From contig CALPKO020000103.1 of assembly GCA_943324165.2 (NCBI GenBank), positions 1-6,063 on the forward strand: a stretch of DNA of 6,063 bases, written 5' to 3'. How positions within the stretch are numbered: position 1 is the first letter of the stretch; each line of letters begins with the position of its first letter. Shown in pieces: positions 5,431 to 6,063 of the stretch. The translations under genes and the position numbers were made by a program. This DNA is from Bdellovibrio sp. ZAP7. GTDB taxonomy: Bacteria; Bacteroidota; Bacteroidia; Flavobacteriales; Flavobacteriaceae. The notes beneath the pieces were generated by a model. The model searched no databases, had not been told where the DNA came from, and was given only the letters and a program-made list of their open reading frames with translations.

Positions 5431-6063
5431 TTATCTCACTATCATTTTTTTGACACTTCTATTACTTCCTGATGTAATCGCTAATAAATATATTCCTTTA
5501 GAAAGGTTGCGTGCATCAATTTTTTGCGTATCCGTTGAGGTTTCCATTACTAAATTCCCTACCATATTATAAATTTGCACTTTATCGATTTTATTTTTTG
5601 CATTGATAATAATAAAATCTTCTACAGGATTGATAAATGAAAATTCCTCCACTTCATTCACTGAATTGGTAGACAAAGTACAATTGCTTCCAACAACATA
5701 AGATTTGTAGGTTGTAGTCGAAAGACCGCCTGCATATGCAAATTTAACGGCATAATTGATTGTTGAACCGATAGTTTGGTTTGTGATAGTTTTTGTAAAA
5801 ATATTTCCTGAAACGTTGGTCATTTGTGTTTCTGCAAACGGACTTTGTTTCCATAAAAATGCTACAACACCAACCTTATCTGTATCTAACATTTCAAAAG
5901 TGATTTTAACGGATGTTCCTATGGTTTCGAAAGTATAATTATATCCAACTGCAAAAACACCTTGTTGCGCTTGTATTCCTGTTCCAGAACAACTTAAAAC
6001 AGTTGTTGTTGTTGCATTTAATGTTAACGGGTTTAAAGCACTTGTATTTCCTGCTACATCTGA
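5431..6063 (-). CDS. Secreted protein with C-terminal T9SS type A sorting domain, C-terminal part
   Basis: The frame is open from the window edge (6063) to TAA at 5431-5433, giving 210 visible residues; the N-terminus lies outside. The visible part begins with SDVAGNTSALNPL, the usual end of an Ig- or fibronectin-like repeat. A beta-rich module of about 100 residues follows, bounded by cysteines at 25 and 128 and containing VGVVAFLWKQSPF and INYAVKFAYAGG. I cannot name it, though I recall similar modules on flavobacterial exported glycoside hydrolases. Residues 141-210 are a T9SS type A sorting domain: FINPVEDFI, IYNMVGNLVM, LSKGIYLLAI and the terminal basic KKMIVR. In Bacteroidota this directs a periplasmic protein through the type IX machine, after which the domain is usually cleaved off. 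The cargo type is unknown. A strong terminator lies just downstream. Confidence 0.85.
   Translation of the reverse strand, partial: SDVAGNTSALNPLTLNATTTTVLSCSGTGIQAQQGVFAVGYNYTFETIGTSVKITFEMLDTDKVGVVAFLWKQSPFAETQMTNVSGNIFTKTITNQTIGSTINYAVKFAYAGGLSTTTYKSYVVGSNCTLSTNSVNEVEEFSFINPVEDFIIINAKNKIDKVQIYNMVGNLVMETSTDTQKIDARNLSKGIYLLAITSGSNRSVKKMIVR

Noticed and set aside
5756..5938. 60-codon plus-strand frame opposite the T9SS cargo gene
   Set aside because: It lies wholly antisense to a recognisable exported protein and shows no independent evidence of coding.

Overview
The window looks like a chromosomal segment of a member of the Bacteroidota, most likely a Flavobacterium-type bacterium. The DNA is AT-rich. 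The window-edge genes encode a signal peptide with a SusE/SusF-like starch-binding domain (left) and a C-terminal type IX secretion (T9SS) sorting domain (right). Start codons mostly lack a Shine-Dalgarno sequence, and promoter-like sites fit the Bacteroidetes -7 box (TAnnTTTG). Names rest on motifs read by eye and remembered families; no search was run.

Layout. At the left edge, a secreted SusE/SusF-like protein is read leftwards and leaves the window (1-354, minus). A 356-base AT-rich divergent spacer (355-710) follows; it holds two similar TGATTTT/AAAATCA inverted repeats, a possible LacI-type site and a -7-like box. Next is polA (711-3542, plus), a complete three-domain DNA polymerase I with all catalytic motifs, but with a short GC-rich palindromic repeat read in frame between its nuclease domains. 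The polA-nth spacer carries a ~106-base hairpin element (3575-3680). Then comes nth (3732-4397, plus), an endonuclease III that keeps its glycosylase active site but lacks all four iron-sulfur cysteines.

Convergent with nth, on the minus strand, are an ECF-type sigma factor (4600-5184) and a 47-residue small protein (4409-4552). They probably form one transcript that ends at a hairpin overlapping the nth stop codon. A 246-base spacer with a likely sigma-gene promoter and a strong terminator leads to the right-edge T9SS cargo protein (5431-6063, minus, N-terminus outside).

How the genes fit together: polA and nth are co-oriented base-excision-repair functions (lesion removal, then gap filling and primer removal). 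The sigma factor and the small protein look like a compact regulatory unit with no visible FecR-type anti-sigma gene. The two edge genes belong to the exported proteome, the left one probably glycan-related. There is no CRISPR array, tRNA, rRNA, transposase or phage gene. The least explained signals are the two repeat elements, the cluster-less endonuclease III, the small protein, and a row of hairpins on the strand opposite it.
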